Origin: Armatimonadota bacterium
Lineage (GTDB): Bacteria > Armatimonadota > Fimbriimonadia > Fimbriimonadales > Fimbriimonadaceae
Direction: 5' to 3'
DNA length: 64,000 bases
NCBI GenBank assembly: GCA_016125185.1
Contig: WGMG01000006.1
Span: forward strand, 930,001 to 994,000
Positions within the stretch are counted from its first letter, which is position 1, and each line of letters opens with the position of its first letter. Made by a program: the position numbers and the translations under genes. The notes beneath the pieces were generated by a model. The model was not told the DNA's origin and made no database searches. It was given only the letters and a program-made list of their open reading frames with translations. Positions 1 through 7,376 of this stretch are shown piece after piece.

Positions 1-2
1 AT

Positions 3-548
3 CCAAGGCTGGATCGATACACGGCTTTCGAAGGTACGAACATCATCGCCGAGGGAACTCGGCGCGAAGTGCACGAGATGTTGCGCCTGGAAGGCAAAGA
101 CAGCGCGATCATCTTCGAAGACTGGACGGGCAAACAGATCGACTTTGACCTCGCCCAACCTTACCAAGACGCGCAAGACGAAATTAAGCCAGTCGGTCCC
201 GGTCGGCCCAAGCTCGGCGTTAAAGCCCGCGAAGTGACGCTTCTCCCCCGCCATTGGGATTGGCTCGACGGCCAGCGTGGCGGAGCTTCTGCCCATCTGA
301 GGCAACTGGTCGAAAAGGCGATGAAGCAGAACCCCGGACGCGAACGCGTGAAGCAGTCTCAAGACGCCTGCTGCCGATTCCTCTCCGCAGTGGCGGGCAA
401 CCTGCCCAACTTCGAAGAAGCGACTCGCGCCCTATACCGAAAGGATCGCGACAAGTTCTCTGAAGAGATGGGCGAATGGCCCGAGAGCGTGCGCGGATAC
501 GCGATGTTCTTGGCCCACGACTCGTTTTTGGAGCCAGAACCGGCGTAG
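3..548 (+). CDS. DUF2239 family protein, 5' end not resolved
   Basis: The central block GPGRPKLGVKAREVTLLPRHW and the following W-L-x-x-Q-x-G-G-A-S region are the signature of the DUF2239 family, whose function is unknown. The first ATG in frame is at 69. However, the frame is open to the window edge and the residues before that ATG (RYTAFEGTNIIAEGTRREV) look like the usual N-terminus of the family, so the real start is a non-ATG codon near position 9 or lies outside the window. The protein is soluble, with no signal peptide or membrane segment. It ends 21 bases before the S10 peptidase start, so co-transcription is possible. The family call is confident; no reaction can be assigned. Confidence 0.8.
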   Translation, partial: PRLDRYTAFEGTNIIAEGTRREVHEMLRLEGKDSAIIFEDWTGKQIDFDLAQPYQDAQDEIKPVGPGRPKLGVKAREVTLLPRHWDWLDGQRGGASAHLRQLVEKAMKQNPGRERVKQSQDACCRFLSAVAGNLPNFEEATRALYRKDRDKFSEEMGEWPESVRGYAMFLAHDSFLEPEPA

Positions 549-569
549 GCATTGGGTAGCCTGCCCCTT

Positions 570-2132
570 ATGGGACGGGTACCTACTTTTCTAATCATTT
601 CGGCTCTATCCATCTCGTTTGCATTCGCCCAAAGTGAGCAAGGCCCAGGTCAGCGAGGACCGGGCCAGGGGCGGTTCCAGCGCAACCAGCAGGAACCGCC
701 TGCCCAAAGCTCTGGCGAGCAGACCAAGAATGCCTCGATCGAGATTCCCACTTCGGTGACGCACCACACCATCAGCCTGCCGAGCGGAAGTCTGAAGTAC
801 ACCGCGACGGCGGCACAGATTCCGCTTCGAAACGACAGCGGGGAAGTCGAGTGCCGAATGTTCTACGTGGCCTACACCAAGGACGATGAGGACATCTCCA
901 AGCGGCCCGTCACGTTTGCCTTCAACGGCGGACCCGGAAGCGCGACGATGTGGCTCCATATGGGCGCCCTCGGACCCAAGCGCGCTCCCATGCCCGACGA
1001 TGGCTCGCTTCCCGCCGCTCCCTACACAGCCGTCGACAATCCCGACACATGGCTGGACTTCACCGACGTCGTCGTCATCGACGCCCCCGGCACCGGCTAC
1101 AGCCGCCTGGCAAACCAATCGTTGGCCTCCAAATACTACGGCGTGCGCCAGGACATCCAAGCCTTCACCGAGTTCGTGCGCGGCTGGCTGAAGGAGCATC
1201 ACCGATGGACTTCGCCGCTCTTCATCGCCGGCGAGAGTTACGGCGGTATCCGCGGCTCCGGCCTCAGCGCCAGCTTGGTCAATGCCGGAATCGGCGTCAA
1301 TGGCTTCATCAGCATCTCCGGCACCAGCAGCTACATGACCATCCGCGGCATGCGCGGCAATGACTCGCCCTACATCGGCTTCTTCCCCTCGATGGCGGCG
1401 TGCGCCTGGTACCACCACAAGCTCGCCCCGCGATTCAAGACTGTCGATCAGGTCGTGAAAGAAGCACAGCAGTTCGTGGATACCGAGTACGTTTCGGCCC
1501 TCGAGCGCGGCGACAGCCTTTCCGACCAGGAGAAGGACCACATCGCGACCAAGATGTCCGAATTCCTCGGCATCAGCAAGGAGTACTGCCTTGGCGCGAA
1601 TCTTTCCGTTAACGTCGGCGCGTTCTTCAAGGAGCTTCTTCGCAAGGAAGGCTTGATGATCGGCCGCTACGATGGCCGCCTCACCGGACGCGAGGAGACG
1701 AAGGTCGGCGACCGTGGTCTGGGCGACCCAAGCGACGACGCCACGACTCCACCGTTCACCAGCACAATCAACGACTATCTCGACCGAGAGTTGGGTATCA
1801 AGACCGACCTCACGTACCTCAACTCGGGCCGAGTCCGGCCCTGGTCGGAGGACGAAGGTGTGTACTCCGAGACCGCCACCGACCTGAGCCACCTCCTTCT
1901 TCGCGATCCGCACTTCCACGTGATGTATTGTTGCGGTTACTACGACCTCGCCTGCCCGCTCAACGCGACGGTGTATACGGTCAACCACATGGGCTTAGAC
2001 AAAGAGACGCGCAAGCAGATCTCGTTCCAGTTCTATCCCGCCGGCCACATGATGTACATCGAAAAGTCCTCGCGGCAGAAGCTCCACGACGACGCCAAGG
2101 CCTTCGAGAAGATGGTCCTATCCGGCGGCTAG
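570..2132 (+). CDS. Secreted S10-family serine carboxypeptidase-like peptidase
   Basis: 520-residue exported alpha/beta-hydrolase of the S10 carboxypeptidase family. I chose the ATG at 570 because it begins directly with a signal peptide (MGRVPTFLIISALSISFAFA); a TTG at 552 would add six residues. A Q/P/G-rich linker follows. Seen in the sequence: the oxyanion-loop motif FNGGPGS (about residues 118-124), the nucleophile elbow GESYGG with Ser223, Asp459 in CGYYDLACP and His493 in PAGHMMY, which gives a complete catalytic triad. Such enzymes cleave C-terminal residues from peptides, often at acidic pH. A periplasmic or extracellular scavenging role is inferred. A hairpin follows the gene. Confidence 0.88.
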   Translation: MGRVPTFLIISALSISFAFAQSEQGPGQRGPGQGRFQRNQQEPPAQSSGEQTKNASIEIPTSVTHHTISLPSGSLKYTATAAQIPLRNDSGEVECRMFYVAYTKDDEDISKRPVTFAFNGGPGSATMWLHMGALGPKRAPMPDDGSLPAAPYTAVDNPDTWLDFTDVVVIDAPGTGYSRLANQSLASKYYGVRQDIQAFTEFVRGWLKEHHRWTSPLFIAGESYGGIRGSGLSASLVNAGIGVNGFISISGTSSYMTIRGMRGNDSPYIGFFPSMAACAWYHHKLAPRFKTVDQVVKEAQQFVDTEYVSALERGDSLSDQEKDHIATKMSEFLGISKEYCLGANLSVNVGAFFKELLRKEGLMIGRYDGRLTGREETKVGDRGLGDPSDDATTPPFTSTINDYLDRELGIKTDLTYLNSGRVRPWSEDEGVYSETATDLSHLLLRDPHFHVMYCCGYYDLACPLNATVYTVNHMGLDKETRKQISFQFYPAGHMMYIEKSSRQKLHDDAKAFEKMVLSGG

Positions 2133-2141
2133 TGACGACCA

Positions 2142-2172
2142 ACCCCTCTTTGGCCGACCGCCGAAGAGGGGT
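2142..2172 (+). terminator. Terminator-like hairpin after the S10 peptidase gene
   Basis: Nine-base perfect arms ACCCCTCTT (2142-2150) and AAGAGGGGT (2164-2172) enclose a 13-base loop. The right arm is followed by only a weakly T-rich run (ATTCTAG), so intrinsic termination is plausible but not certain. It lies between the stop codon at 2132 and the TauE start at 2237. Confidence 0.55.
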
Positions 2173-2236
2173 ATTCTAGTACTATGGTCGGCTCCCCAGC
2201 AGACGACTCGTTACAGTCGCGGGTGATCGTTCACTC

Positions 2237-3073
2237 GTGACGTTCCTCACCTTTTCCCTGATCGTTTTCGTCATCGCCTTGCTCGCTGGGTTTCTCGGCT
2301 CGCTGACCGGCTTGGGCGGTGGAATCGTGGTCACGCCCGCGCTCACGCTGTTCCTCGGCGTCGACATCCGGTACGCCATCGGCGCGAGCCTGATCTCCGT
2401 CATCGCCACCTCGTCTGGCGCGGCGGCTGCCTATGTGCGCGATGGCCTCTCGAACATTCGCGTTGGAATGTTCCTGGAGGTCGCCACCACCATTGGGGCG
2501 CTCCTCGGTGCCTTTCTCGGCGGCATTTTGCCCACCACCGCCCTCAGCATCATTTTCGGCGTCATTTTGCTCCAAGCCGCCTGGCAGACTAGCCGTCCCA
2601 AGCATGAGGAAACCGGTGACTCACCGCCCGATCCGCTTTGCCAAAAGCTGGAGCTTTCCGGGACCTACCAAACGGCCGCCGGACCCGTCGCCTACGACGC
2701 CCACGGCGTCAAACAGGGCTTCGCCGTCATGTTCGGTGCGGGCACGATCTCCGGTCTGCTCGGTATCGGTTCGGGTTCGCTAAAGGTTATCGCCATGGAC
2801 CACTTCATGCGCCTCCCGTTCAAAGTTTCGACCGCAACGAGCAACTTTATGATCGGCGTCACTGCTGCTGCCAGCGCGGGAATCTACCTCAGCAAGGGCT
2901 TTGTTCGGCCCGAGATCGTCATGCCCGTCATGGCCGGTGTCCTCGCGGGCTCGACTGTGGGCGCGAAGATTCTCCCCCACGCGCCGGTCAAGACCCTACG
3001 CACCGTCTTTTCGGTGGTGGTCGTCATCATCGCTATTCAAATGATCATCAAGGGATCGGGAGGGGGCATCTAG
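2237..3073 (+). CDS. TauE/SafE-family membrane transporter
   Basis: 278-residue polytopic membrane protein. It starts with a GTG; an upstream ATG at 2184 runs into a stop. The N-terminal half has the glycine-rich first repeat GFLGSLTGLGGGIVVTPAL and the C-terminal half repeats the pattern (FGAGTISGLLGIGSGSLKV). This internal duplication is the hallmark of the TauE/SafE (DUF81) family. Members export sulfite, sulfoacetate or other organosulfur anions, and many remain uncharacterised. About eight membrane segments are visible, with a hydrophilic loop near residues 120-145. The stop codon overlaps the next gene by one base, so the two are almost certainly translated together. The substrate is unknown. 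Confidence 0.85.
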   Translation: MTFLTFSLIVFVIALLAGFLGSLTGLGGGIVVTPALTLFLGVDIRYAIGASLISVIATSSGAAAAYVRDGLSNIRVGMFLEVATTIGALLGAFLGGILPTTALSIIFGVILLQAAWQTSRPKHEETGDSPPDPLCQKLELSGTYQTAAGPVAYDAHGVKQGFAVMFGAGTISGLLGIGSGSLKVIAMDHFMRLPFKVSTATSNFMIGVTAAASAGIYLSKGFVRPEIVMPVMAGVLAGSTVGAKILPHAPVKTLRTVFSVVVVIIAIQMIIKGSGGGI

Positions 3074-3459
3074 TGCCGCGCGATACCGAAGGTTCGATGC
3101 AGAACGTCGTGAGTGTCGTCCTACGCGGGGGCGTCGCCGCCGCCGCCCTGGTGGGTGGAATCGGCTGGATCGGTTTCCTAGCCGCCCATGGCCACGACCC
3201 CGAATCCTTTTCGAAATTCAGCCCTTCGCCCGAGCGTTACCGCGCTGTCGGCGAAATCCTCGGCGGAGCCTCGCACTTCGATTTCTTGTCGATCATGCTC
3301 GTCGGCGTTCTGCTCCTCGTCCTCACCCCCGTCCTGCGCGTCGCCGTTTCCCTGATCGGCTTCGTCAAGGAAAAGGACCGCCTTTACGTCCTCATCACGT
3401 CGATCGTGCTCACGACCCTGCTCGCCAGCCTTATCGGCGGCATGCTCCGCTACCAGTAA
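3073..3459 (+). CDS. DUF1634 membrane protein, partner of the TauE-like transporter
   Basis: 128-residue protein with three hydrophobic segments (about residues 15-33, 67-90 and 105-122), matching DUF1634. I chose the GTG at 3073 because GGGAGG lies about eight bases upstream and the codon overlaps the stop of the TauE gene by one base; an ATG at 3097 is a possible alternative. DUF1634 proteins are commonly encoded beside TauE/SafE transporters, and an accessory role in the same transport complex is inferred. The 3' end overlaps the convergent DinB gene by ten bases. Confidence 0.8.
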   Translation: MPRDTEGSMQNVVSVVLRGGVAAAALVGGIGWIGFLAAHGHDPESFSKFSPSPERYRAVGEILGGASHFDFLSIMLVGVLLLVLTPVLRVAVSLIGFVKEKDRLYVLITSIVLTTLLASLIGGMLRYQ

Positions 3460-3983
3460 GGCAGTTCGCGACAGTACTTCAAGATGTCCTCTGCCACGCT
3501 GGGTGGTGGCGTCGAACTCTCGTCCACCCCGTAGCGCAGAACCGCGATTTGCCCTGCATGGTATGAGTCGTGTTGAGTGCAGATGCGCAGGATTTCGAGG
3601 GCCGATCGATCCTGTTTCCAATTCGTTGGACGGATTTCGTCAAGCCGGTCGTCATCGAGATCGGCCCAACAATCCAGCCAGTACCGTTGCGCCTCCATCA
3701 AAAACTCCACCGCTGGCTCCCAGCTTGGCTCGATCTTGACCGTGTCCTCGTACAGATCGCGCCATCGGTACTCGGCGTTGCGGAAGCAGACGCTCCCGTG
3801 GACCTTTTTCATCCCGGCCAGATGGTGAACGATGGCGTGGATGGTGCCGTCGGTATGCAGATAGTCCGGGCCAACGTTGGGCAGAACCGCCCACGCCTGA
3901 GCCTCCGTCACACCCTCGATCGACTTCATGACTTCCGCAAACGCGTAGTCCGCATCCGCCCGCAAAACCTCGACGATTCTCAT
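3450..3983 (-). CDS. DinB-superfamily protein (second of a coupled pair)
   Basis: 177-residue four-helix-bundle protein of the DinB/DUF664 type. Histidines usual for the metal site are present: one in the IVHHLAGM segment and a later pair in CTQHDSYHAGQIAVL. I chose the ATG at 3983 because it overlaps the stop of the upstream DinB gene as ATGA, the classic coupling arrangement; a longer in-frame start at 4022 would sit inside that gene. Members bind a divalent metal and include thiol S-transferases, but most are unassigned. The closing HDSYHAGQIA-type segment is the best family marker. It is convergent with DUF1634 and overlaps its last ten bases. Confidence 0.85.
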   Translation of the reverse strand: MRIVEVLRADADYAFAEVMKSIEGVTEAQAWAVLPNVGPDYLHTDGTIHAIVHHLAGMKKVHGSVCFRNAEYRWRDLYEDTVKIEPSWEPAVEFLMEAQRYWLDCWADLDDDRLDEIRPTNWKQDRSALEILRICTQHDSYHAGQIAVLRYGVDESSTPPPSVAEDILKYCRELPYW

Positions 3984-4495
3984 CGGATCACCGGCGGCTC
4001 GGTTAGGTGGCCGCCCAGCCAAGTCAGTTCCTGCGGAAAGATGCCTTGAGCTCCCAAAAGCTCGCTAAGTTGCCCGCCGTGGTGGATGTCGTGGGCCAGC
4101 ATCCGAAAGATCACCCATTGCCGCGAGACCGCGTACACCTTGCCTTGGTAGGCCTGCTCGTAGGTTTCTGGTAAGTCCGCTACCGACCACTTGGTGAGCA
4201 GTCCATCCACAATCCGGTAGGTCTCGCCTAGCCAAGCCGCTAACTCCGGTCCGGTTGAAGGCTTGGCCGCTCGCGTGTCCATCTTCGCTCGCAGCTCTTC
4301 GGTTAAAGGAGCATGTAGCCGCTCGAACCAAACGATCCGCCCGTCGGCGATGTGCAGCGCCAACTCGCCCACCGGCTGGATCTCCGGGTGAAGCCGAAAT
4401 GCCAACTGTTGTTCCGTGAGCGGTTCCACCGCGTTCATGAGGCTTCGATTGTAGCCTTCCCATCCGTCGTACACGGACGCCAGCGACTCTGCCAT
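3980..4495 (-). CDS. DinB-superfamily protein (first of a coupled pair)
   Basis: 171-residue DinB-fold protein beginning MAESLASVYDGWEGYN. The fold markers are ELALHIADGRIVWFERL in the first half and MLAHDIHHGGQLSELLGAQG near the C-terminus, which carry the three histidines expected to bind a metal. I chose the start at 4495; a longer reading from 4579 would overlap the divergent gene and adds residues unlike the family. The last bases overlap the start of the next DinB gene. The two proteins are distant paralogues and may act as a pair; the reaction is unknown. Confidence 0.83.
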   Translation of the reverse strand: MAESLASVYDGWEGYNRSLMNAVEPLTEQQLAFRLHPEIQPVGELALHIADGRIVWFERLHAPLTEELRAKMDTRAAKPSTGPELAAWLGETYRIVDGLLTKWSVADLPETYEQAYQGKVYAVSRQWVIFRMLAHDIHHGGQLSELLGAQGIFPQELTWLGGHLTEPPVIR

Positions 4496-4550
4496 GCCCC
4501 GATTATGGGCGAAAGGAGCGCCGACGATGGCATTTTTGTCTCTGTGTCTG

Positions 4551-4556
4551 TAGAAT
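4551..4556 (+). promoter_or_regulatory. TAGAAT -10 box placed for a leaderless transcript
   Basis: TAGAAT ends seven bases before the ATG at 4564 and no Shine-Dalgarno lies between them. With a normal 6-8 base distance from -10 box to transcription start, the mRNA would begin at or next to the ATG. No good -35 hexamer is visible. The same box and spacing recur at 31592, 39832 and 41142. Confidence 0.6.
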
Positions 4557-4563
4557 AGCGACG

Positions 4564-5067
4564 ATGAAGACATTGACAATGGCGATTGCCGTTCTTGGGG
4601 TTGTTTCGATGGCCTCTGCGGACTCGCTGAAGAACCAAATTGCCGAAATGAATAAGAAGGTCGGCAAGACGATCGTGAAACAGGACTACAAGGGTTTTGA
4701 GAAAATCGTCAAAGCCGGAGTGACCAAAGACTTCAAGTACATCGAAGGTGGCCAAACCATGAATCTCGACCAAATGCTGGCGATGGTGAAGCAAAGCTTT
4801 TCGCCGCAAATGAAGGTCTCCAAGGCCGATTCGAAGATCCTCAGCTTCTCTCAGAAAGCAAAGTCCGCCACCGCCACGGTTAAGCACACGATGGTCGGCA
4901 AAATGATGGGCCCGGATAAGAAGTGGCACTCAATGACCCAGGAAGGCACCAGCACGGACACCTACACGATGGTAGGCAAAGAATGGAAGATGTCCAGCAT
5001 GTCGTGGGGCGAGATGAAAATGACAATGGACGGTAAGCCCTTCGACCCGTCCAAAGCTGGCGGCTAG
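4564..5067 (+). CDS. Exported NTF2/SnoaL-like protein of unknown function
   Basis: 167 residues with a Sec signal peptide (MKTLTMAIAVLGVVSMASA, cleavage near residue 19). The mature part has the pattern of an NTF2-like alpha/beta barrel: an N-terminal helix (IAEMNKKVGKTIVKQDYKGFEKI), a short hinge, then strands ending in a W-K-M-S-S-M-S-W segment. It is lysine- and methionine-rich and shows no catalytic motif. The protein at 7900-8373 is similar in size, export signal and predicted fold. An intrinsic -10 box sits directly before the ATG. The role is unknown; binding a small molecule or acting as an accessory domain is typical of the fold. Confidence 0.65.
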   Translation: MKTLTMAIAVLGVVSMASADSLKNQIAEMNKKVGKTIVKQDYKGFEKIVKAGVTKDFKYIEGGQTMNLDQMLAMVKQSFSPQMKVSKADSKILSFSQKAKSATATVKHTMVGKMMGPDKKWHSMTQEGTSTDTYTMVGKEWKMSSMSWGEMKMTMDGKPFDPSKAGG

Positions 5068-5096
5068 AAAGATCCTGATAGGGATTAGGACAAGGT

Positions 5097-5134
5097 CCCT
5101 CTCCGACTTCTCGCGAAGCGAAAGTGGGGGAGGG
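5097..5134. repeat. GAAGCGA-loop hairpin, diverged copy of a dispersed repeat
   Basis: Arms CCCTCTCC...GGGGAGGG with an inner ACTT/AAGT extension around the loop CTCGCGAAGCGA. The same loop core occurs in the hairpins at 16967-16985 and 20930-20948, where the closing stems are CGCT/AGCG and CGGC/GCCG. The stem sequence differs in each copy but stays complementary. Confidence 0.6.
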
Positions 5135-5398
5135 TGTCTCCTGACTTGTGTCAGGAGACGGGAGGAGAAAATCCACTCTCAGCCCAGAGGGGCGGCATGT
5201 GTGCGAAATACTGATCTTGGGTGGCATGCTCAGCCGAGCTAGATGCCCTTGGGCGCTTTCAAATATGAGCCCCAAAGGGGGCGTCCTACTCTTTGCCTAA
5301 TCCGAAGAGATGCGAGGCGGCTCGATGGGTTCGATAACGAACCGCACTCTCAAACGAGGGAATATCCTGCGACTCTCGAACCCTTTTAAACGTAGATA

Positions 5399-5420
5399 CT
5401 CCTGCCGTAACCGGCAGGAG
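5399..5420 (+). promoter_or_regulatory. Hairpin that encloses the osmC ribosome-binding site
   Basis: Perfect 8-base arms CTCCTGCC (5399-5406) and GGCAGGAG (5413-5420) with loop GTAACC. The right arm contains the AGGAG Shine-Dalgarno, eight bases before the ATG at 5429. A folded mRNA would hide the ribosome-binding site. The hairpin could also be an operator; this is inference from the sequence alone. Confidence 0.6.
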
Positions 5421-5428
5421 ATTCAACA

Positions 5429-5842
5429 ATGAAACGACACGCAACCGCCGTCTGGAACGGATCCGGAAAAGAAGGATCGGGCCACCTCACCACCCAAAGC
5501 ACCACCCTCGATCAGACCCAATATTCGTTCAACTCGCGTTTTGCCGAAGGCGTTGGCACCAACCCCGAAGAACTGATCGCTGCCGCTCACGCCGGCTGTT
5601 TCACCATGAAGCTCAGTTTCGTGCTTGGTGAAGCTGGTTTCACCCCTGAATCTCTGGAAACCACGTCCTTCGTGACGTTTGAAAATGGCCAAATCACGGA
5701 GTCGCATTTGGTGCTGAAGGCCAAAGTCCCCGGCATTGGTCAAGATGTTTTCGATGCCTGCGTGAAGGACGCCGAGCTCAACTGTCCGGTCAGCCAGGTC
5801 CTCAAGGCTAAGATTTCCGTCGAAGCGACTCTCGAAGGGTAA
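5429..5842 (+). CDS. osmC: OsmC/Ohr-family peroxiredoxin
   Basis: 137-residue OsmC-type thiol peroxidase, the normal length for the family. It reduces organic hydroperoxides with two cysteines: Cys57 in AAAHAGCFTM and Cys119 in ELNCPVSQ, both present, with the family arginine and glutamate in SRFAEGVGTNPEELIAA. Cys111 is extra. The protein is cytoplasmic. AGGAG eight bases upstream fixes the ATG at 5429 and is itself held in a hairpin. The following methyltransferase begins ten bases after the stop, so the genes may form an operon. OsmC rather than Ohr is favoured by the N-terminal MKRHATAVWNGSGKEGSG block. Confidence 0.9.
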   Translation: MKRHATAVWNGSGKEGSGHLTTQSTTLDQTQYSFNSRFAEGVGTNPEELIAAAHAGCFTMKLSFVLGEAGFTPESLETTSFVTFENGQITESHLVLKAKVPGIGQDVFDACVKDAELNCPVSQVLKAKISVEATLEG

Positions 5843-5852
5843 AACCTACGAT

Positions 5853-6632
5853 ATGGCTTCGTCGCGGGTCGGGGGAGATGTCGACTACTCGGTTCATGGA
5901 ATCGGCTACGCCGCCCAACGCCAACCCGATCCGCGAATCGCGGCCATGATCCACGAGGCACTCGGTCCGGCCCAAACCGTTCTCAACGTTGGGGCCGGAA
6001 CCGGCTCATACGAGCCCGAGGACCGGGTCGTCATCGCCGTCGAGCCCTCCGCGACCATGCGAAGCCAGCGTCCGCTCCACCTCGCGCCCGCCATAGACGC
6101 CTATGCAGAGAGCCTTCCGCTCGACGACCAATCGGTCGATGCCACTATGGCGTCCGTCACAGTCCACCAGTGGTCCGATCTGGAAAAAGGAATCTCTGAA
6201 CTGAAGCGCGTCACATGCGGGCCGATTGTAATTCTGACCTTCGACGGTGACCTCCTCGACCGATTTTGGCTGGCTCAGTACGTCCCCGAACTCATGGAAG
6301 CCGAGCGCAAGCGCTACCCAAAGATCGCCCACTTGTCTCAACTCCTTGGTGGCAAAGTCTCGGTCCGACCGGTTCCGATCCCCATCGACTGCACTGACGG
6401 CTTCACCGAAGCCTTCTACGCCCGCCCCGAGAAATTCCTCGACGAAAACGTCAGGCGTTCGCAGTCGGCTTGGACCTTCGTCGAACCAAAAGCCATCGAT
6501 CGAGGACTCGCAAAGCTGGCCGATGATCTGCGCACAGGAAGGTGGTCCGAAGTTGTCGGCGAGCTATCCATCCAACCGACTTTCGAAGGATCATTGACGC
6601 TGGTCGTCAGCGATCACCGGTCAGGTTCATGA
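5853..6632 (+). CDS. Class I SAM-dependent methyltransferase
   Basis: 259-residue soluble protein. Motif I is LNVGAGTGSYE (about residues 44-54), followed by the acidic end of strand 2 (VVIAVEPS). A D-A-x-M-A-S-V-T-V-H-Q-W segment at motif IV is typical of the UbiE/Methyltransf_11 group. The substrate cannot be read from the sequence; such proteins methylate small molecules. It starts ten bases after osmC and its TGA overlaps the ATG of the ankyrin protein gene (ATGA), which suggests translational coupling of the two. Confidence 0.82.
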   Translation: MASSRVGGDVDYSVHGIGYAAQRQPDPRIAAMIHEALGPAQTVLNVGAGTGSYEPEDRVVIAVEPSATMRSQRPLHLAPAIDAYAESLPLDDQSVDATMASVTVHQWSDLEKGISELKRVTCGPIVILTFDGDLLDRFWLAQYVPELMEAERKRYPKIAHLSQLLGGKVSVRPVPIPIDCTDGFTEAFYARPEKFLDENVRRSQSAWTFVEPKAIDRGLAKLADDLRTGRWSEVVGELSIQPTFEGSLTLVVSDHRSGS

Positions 6633-7123
6633 GTTTCGACGCAGTTCTAAAGCACTTACGGAAGGGCGACTTCTCGCTTCTCGATTCGGTCTTCGATGGA
6701 CCTTCCATCATCGAGTGGCATAAACAAGGCCGTTTCGATGACCACCAAGCAGAGTTGAATGAGGCGCTTTCGTGTGCCTGCTTCAATGGTCGATGCCAAG
6801 TAGCGGAGTACCTGCTCCACCATGGCGTCCGACCCGAGGATGGAAACCTGACTGGGATGAACGCCATTCATTGGGCGGCAAATCGCGGGCAACTGGAAGC
6901 CGTTCGCCTCTTGATAAGCCGCCATGCCGACCTGGAATCAGTCAATACCTACCTTGGAACAGCATTGAGCTGCGCCGTCTGGTCAGCCATGAACGAGCCA
7001 AAACCTAACCATTTAGAGATCGTTCGAACCCTGATCGAGGCAGGTGCGGACCGGTCGACGGTCGAAGTTCCGACTGGTAACCCAGACATTGACAGGTTAC
7101 TGAGCCCTCACAATAGACCCTAG
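6629..7123 (+). CDS. Ankyrin-repeat protein
   Basis: 164 residues beginning MSFDAVLKHLRKGDFSLLD. The start at 6629 overlaps the upstream TGA and is preferred over a longer in-frame start inside the methyltransferase gene. Three to four ankyrin repeats are visible: LNEALSCACFNGRCQVAEYLLHHG, MNAIHWAANRGQLEAVRLLISRHAD, and a last one ending HLEIVRTLIEAGAD. No signal peptide or catalytic part is seen. Ankyrin repeats mediate protein binding; the partner may be the coupled methyltransferase, but that is inference. Confidence 0.8.
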   Translation: MSFDAVLKHLRKGDFSLLDSVFDGPSIIEWHKQGRFDDHQAELNEALSCACFNGRCQVAEYLLHHGVRPEDGNLTGMNAIHWAANRGQLEAVRLLISRHADLESVNTYLGTALSCAVWSAMNEPKPNHLEIVRTLIEAGADRSTVEVPTGNPDIDRLLSPHNRP

Positions 7124-7376
7124 GTTCGGCTGACCCTTTTAGGCGGTCCTGTTGCTCCAAGGTCGGACCCCGGAGGTGTCCCAGACCTTAGCCTGGAGTG
7201 CTTGCACCCCAGGAAAGTCCCGGCACGAGAAAAAGTCCGAGGAGCGGCTTGTCCGCCGAAGCTTTAGCGAAGGTGGAAGCGACCCCTCCGAGCAGAGCGA
7301 GGGTGAGTAACGACTGCCGAAAGTGGCTCGAAACAGTTCTCCTTTCAGCTGGAAAACAGAAACGAATGGTCCCCCC
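7124..7376. repeat. Intergenic region with GC-rich palindromic elements
   Basis: 253 bases between convergent genes with no reading frame worth calling. Two structured parts stand out: CCGCC...GGTGG around GAAGCTTTAGCGAA (7253-7276), and CCCTC/GAGGG around CGAGCAGAGC (7284-7303). The second resembles the GAAGCGA-type hairpins elsewhere in the window. The first resembles a palindrome I have seen scattered in unrelated bacterial genomes; that is a recollection, not a search result. Either element could end transcription from both sides. Confidence 0.45.

Larger units (their letters stand above)
5068..5428. other. Intergenic region of 361 bases with hairpins, no gene seen
   Basis: No convincing reading frame. 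From left to right it holds a GAAGCGA-loop hairpin (5097-5134), a 10-base perfect hairpin GTCTCCTGAC/GTCAGGAGAC (5136-5159), a weaker inverted pair GGCAT/ATGCC near 5222-5246, a GCCCC/GGGGGC hairpin near 5269-5282, and the hairpin over the osmC ribosome-binding site. The order of a GAAGCGA hairpin followed by a GGCA-type hairpin resembles the longer repeats at 16920 and 20883. Confidence 0.6.

Noticed and set aside
606-1988. 460-codon open frame on the minus strand opposite the S10 peptidase gene
   Set aside because: Composition-driven shadow of a GC-rich gene; no family resemblance, while the plus-strand frame has a full catalytic triad.
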